From: Oscillospiraceae bacterium
GTDB lineage: Bacteria > Bacillota > Clostridia > UMGS1810
Reading direction: 5' to 3'
Length of the DNA stretch: 61,340 nt
Assembly: GCA_015068825.1 (NCBI GenBank)
Contig: SVJU01000012.1
Location: forward strand, 1-61,340
This document shows, one piece after another, positions 60,980 through 61,340 of the stretch (positions within the stretch are counted from its first letter, which is position 1; every line of letters begins with the position of its first letter). The position numbers and the translations under genes were made by a program. The notes beneath the pieces are model-generated. The model did no database searches. It saw only the letters and a program-made list of their open reading frames with translations, and was not told the origin of the DNA.

Positions 60980-61340
60980 TTGGAACAAAAATATATGGAT
61001 TTTGCTTATATTTATGATAAGCTTACCTTTGATGTTGAATACAGAAAGATGGCAGATTTTATAGACAAAGTAATTAAAAAATATGGAATAAAAAATACAA
61101 GCCTTGTTTTAGATCTTGCCTGCGGAACAGGTACAATGTGCAACCTTTTGTCTGACAAAGGGTATGATTTAACAGGAATTGATTTTTCTGAAAATATGCT
61201 TGGCGTTGCTACCGAAAAAAGCGTTGGTAAAAATATTTTGTATCTTAATCAGGATATATGCCAGTTTGAACTTTATGGTACTATGGATGCAATTTGCTGT
61301 CTTTTAGACAGTATTAATCACATAACCGATATAAAAAAAT
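60980..61340 (+). CDS. Class I SAM-dependent methyltransferase, cut by the window end
   Basis: 120 residues visible; the 3' part is missing. TTG start nine bases after AAGGTG. Motif I is LVLDLACGTGTMCNLLSDKG near residue 41, then TGIDFSENMLGVA (motif II). The opening YMDFAYIYDKLTFDVEYRKM is typical of clostridial methyltransferases next to pcrA. It lies 18 bases after pcrA and is probably in its operon. Substrate unknown. Confidence 0.85.
   Translation, partial: MEQKYMDFAYIYDKLTFDVEYRKMADFIDKVIKKYGIKNTSLVLDLACGTGTMCNLLSDKGYDLTGIDFSENMLGVATEKSVGKNILYLNQDICQFELYGTMDAICCLLDSINHITDIKK

Overview
The window reads as a low-GC, spore-forming, strictly anaerobic member of the Clostridia. Evidence: A/T-rich codon use, strong AGGAGG-type ribosome binding sites with many TTG starts, spore genes (sleB-ypeB, yabP-yabQ), a HydF [FeFe]-hydrogenase maturase, a flavodiiron O2/NO-scavenging enzyme and an S-layer (SLH) protein. 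Most of the window is chromosomal housekeeping in several operons. I saw no tRNA, rRNA or CRISPR array.

Layout. 0.1-3 kb: methyltransferase, LOG-family hydrolase, YitT protein and a small exported protein with an internal duplication. 3.1-3.4 kb: a MITE-like element with long terminal inverted repeats, sitting just upstream of the promoter of a copper-chaperone-like gene. 3.7-10.1 kb: a multidomain flavodiiron protein, then a glycerol-3-phosphate operon (HAD phosphatase, two FAD enzymes, DUF1667 protein, GlpP). Its leader carries a strong terminator that is the probable target of GlpP. 10.2-12.7 kb: a Tet(M)/EF-G-like GTPase fused to a YacP/Rae1-type NYN nuclease domain. 12.8-16.9 kb: ruvCAB on the minus strand, argG, a PAP2 phosphatase. 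17-20.9 kb: D,D-carboxypeptidase, hydF, a candidate small RNA, fba. 20.9-25.3 kb: a Cys-rich protein, a coiled-coil membrane protein and an SLH surface protein. 25.4-31.1 kb: rpsF-ssb-rpsR on the minus strand and dusB-coaX-decarboxylase-birA on the plus strand.

31.1-40.3 kb holds a cell-wall amidase and the classical origin-proximal block rpmH-rnpA-yidD-yidC-jag-mnmE-mnmG-rsmG-noc, without dnaA beside rpmH. In this block yidC and rsmG seem to start at ATC and ATT codons. 40.3-43.1 kb: a THF riboswitch controlling a folate ECF transporter component plus a MATE transporter, then a 6S RNA. 43.1-48.3 kb: a TauE/SafE permease split into two half genes, murD and three tandem M42 aminopeptidases. 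48.3-51.9 kb is the clearest accessory island: a palindromic repeat element, four small putative immunity or accessory genes (two are paralogues) and a polymorphic toxin whose N-terminus is a phage head (Mu gpF/SPP1 gp7-like) domain. 51.9-61.3 kb: ypeB-sleB, yabP-yabQ-divIC-yabR, lon-engB-pcrA, and a methyltransferase cut by the window edge.

Start codons were chosen from ribosome-binding-site spacing and family N-termini. All functions are read from motifs by eye; no database search was run.
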